DNA from: Asaia bogorensis
Lineage (GTDB): Bacteria; Pseudomonadota; Alphaproteobacteria; Acetobacterales; Acetobacteraceae
Reading direction: 5' to 3'
Assembly (NCBI GenBank): GCA_945873675.1
Contig: CAMCEP010000177.1
Coordinates: 1-6,131 of the forward strand
DNA length: 6,131 nucleotides
Shown here one piece after another: positions 5,692 to 6,131 of this stretch. Under the pieces are notes generated by a model. It saw only the letters and a program-made list of their open reading frames with translations, had not been told where the DNA came from and searched no databases. Both the position numbers and the translations under genes were made by a program. Numbering within the stretch: position 1 is the stretch's first letter; every line of letters begins with the position of its first letter.

Positions 5692-6131
5692 GTGAGCGAC
5701 ACTCAAAACCCCGGCCAACCCTCGCAGGATACGACCCCGGTCGCCATTGAGGAGGAAATGCGCCGCTCCTACCTCGATTACGCGATGAGCGTGATCGTGG
5801 CGCGCGCTTTGCCCGATGTGCGCGATGGGTTGAAGCCGGTCCATCGGCGCATCCTGTTTGCCATGCAGGAAGCCGGCTACACGGCTGACAAACCCTATCG
5901 CAAATCGGCGCGCGTGGTTGGCGATGTGATGGGTAAATACCATCCGCATGGCGATGCTTCGATCTATGACGCGCTGGTGCGTATGGCGCAGCCCTTTTCC
6001 ATGCGCCTGCCGCTGATTGATGGGCAGGGGAATTTTGGTTCGGTTGATGGCGATCCGCCGGCGGCGATGCGCTACACGGAAGCGCGCCTTGCCCCCGCAG
6101 CCGGTGCGCTGCTGGCCGGCATTGACGAAGA
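5692..6131 (+). CDS. gyrA: DNA gyrase subunit A, N-terminal part (3' end outside window)
   Basis: Breakage-reunion subunit of the A2B2 type II topoisomerase that introduces negative supercoils. The first 146 codons are present (E. coli GyrA has 875). The start is GTG 5692 (MSDTQNPGQ): an in-frame TGA lies at 5650 and no other start falls between, while the first ATG (5758) would cut into the conserved EEEMRRSYLDYAMS. No clear ribosome site precedes it. Visible motifs: LDYAMSVIVARALPDVRDG, GLKPVHRRILFAM, the quinolone-determining HPHGDASIYD (84-93) and AAMRYTEARL with catalytic Tyr128, equivalent to E. coli Tyr122. The position equivalent to E. coli Ser83 is Ala89; Asp93 matches Asp87. GyrA is preferred over ParC on overall sequence and on the ssb-gyrA neighbourhood. 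Confidence 0.97.
   Translation, partial: MSDTQNPGQPSQDTTPVAIEEEMRRSYLDYAMSVIVARALPDVRDGLKPVHRRILFAMQEAGYTADKPYRKSARVVGDVMGKYHPHGDASIYDALVRMAQPFSMRLPLIDGQGNFGSVDGDPPAAMRYTEARLAPAAGALLAGIDE

Noticed and set aside
5272..5949. 225-codon minus-strand open frame across ssb, the spacer and gyrA
   Set aside because: It overlaps two certain genes on the opposite strand; no motif or start signal supports it.

Overview
The window looks like chromosomal DNA from an alphaproteobacterium, moderately GC-rich, perhaps from the Rhodospirillales/Acetobacteraceae side; that finer placement is only an impression from the SSB and GyrA sequences. Three genes carry the assignment: uvrA (minus strand, running off the left edge), ssb, and the first 146 codons of gyrA (running off the right edge). 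A divergent uvrA / ssb-gyrA arrangement is familiar in alphaproteobacteria. The UvrA CPVS zinc-module variant and the GyrA Asp-Ala-Ser quinolone-region sequence also fit that group.

Layout: 1-2738 (minus) is uvrA from its start codon to about residue 912. 2739-3122 is a 384-bp divergent spacer with no convincing gene but rich in dyad-symmetric sites. It holds a CCCC-TATATT-GGGG palindrome, a 7-bp perfect inverted repeat, a plausible sigma70-type promoter reading right, and a two-copy 20-bp tandem repeat whose unit is itself an inverted repeat. 3123-3986 (plus) encodes a protein of the 'predicted metal-dependent hydrolase' family (COG3687/PF10118 type) with a full E...ExxH...E...ExxH diiron ligand pattern and a hydrophobic C-terminal segment. 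3997-4842 (minus) is a class I SAM-dependent methyltransferase, convergent with it and only 10 bp away. 4843-5088 is the spacer before ssb, with three hairpin-forming sequences. 5089-5562 (plus) is ssb, and 5692 to the edge (plus) is gyrA.

Functionally, the outer genes are core genome maintenance: nucleotide-excision repair damage recognition (UvrA), single-strand DNA binding (SSB) and DNA supercoiling (GyrA). The two middle genes appear to be an accessory pair lodged between uvrA and ssb. Their products suggest oxidation or hydroxylation by a diiron enzyme plus methylation of a small, perhaps lipophilic, molecule, but no substrate can be read from the sequence. The operator-like tandem dyads just upstream of the diiron gene suggest it is specifically regulated. 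No RNA genes, insertion sequences, CRISPR arrays or clear intrinsic terminators were seen.
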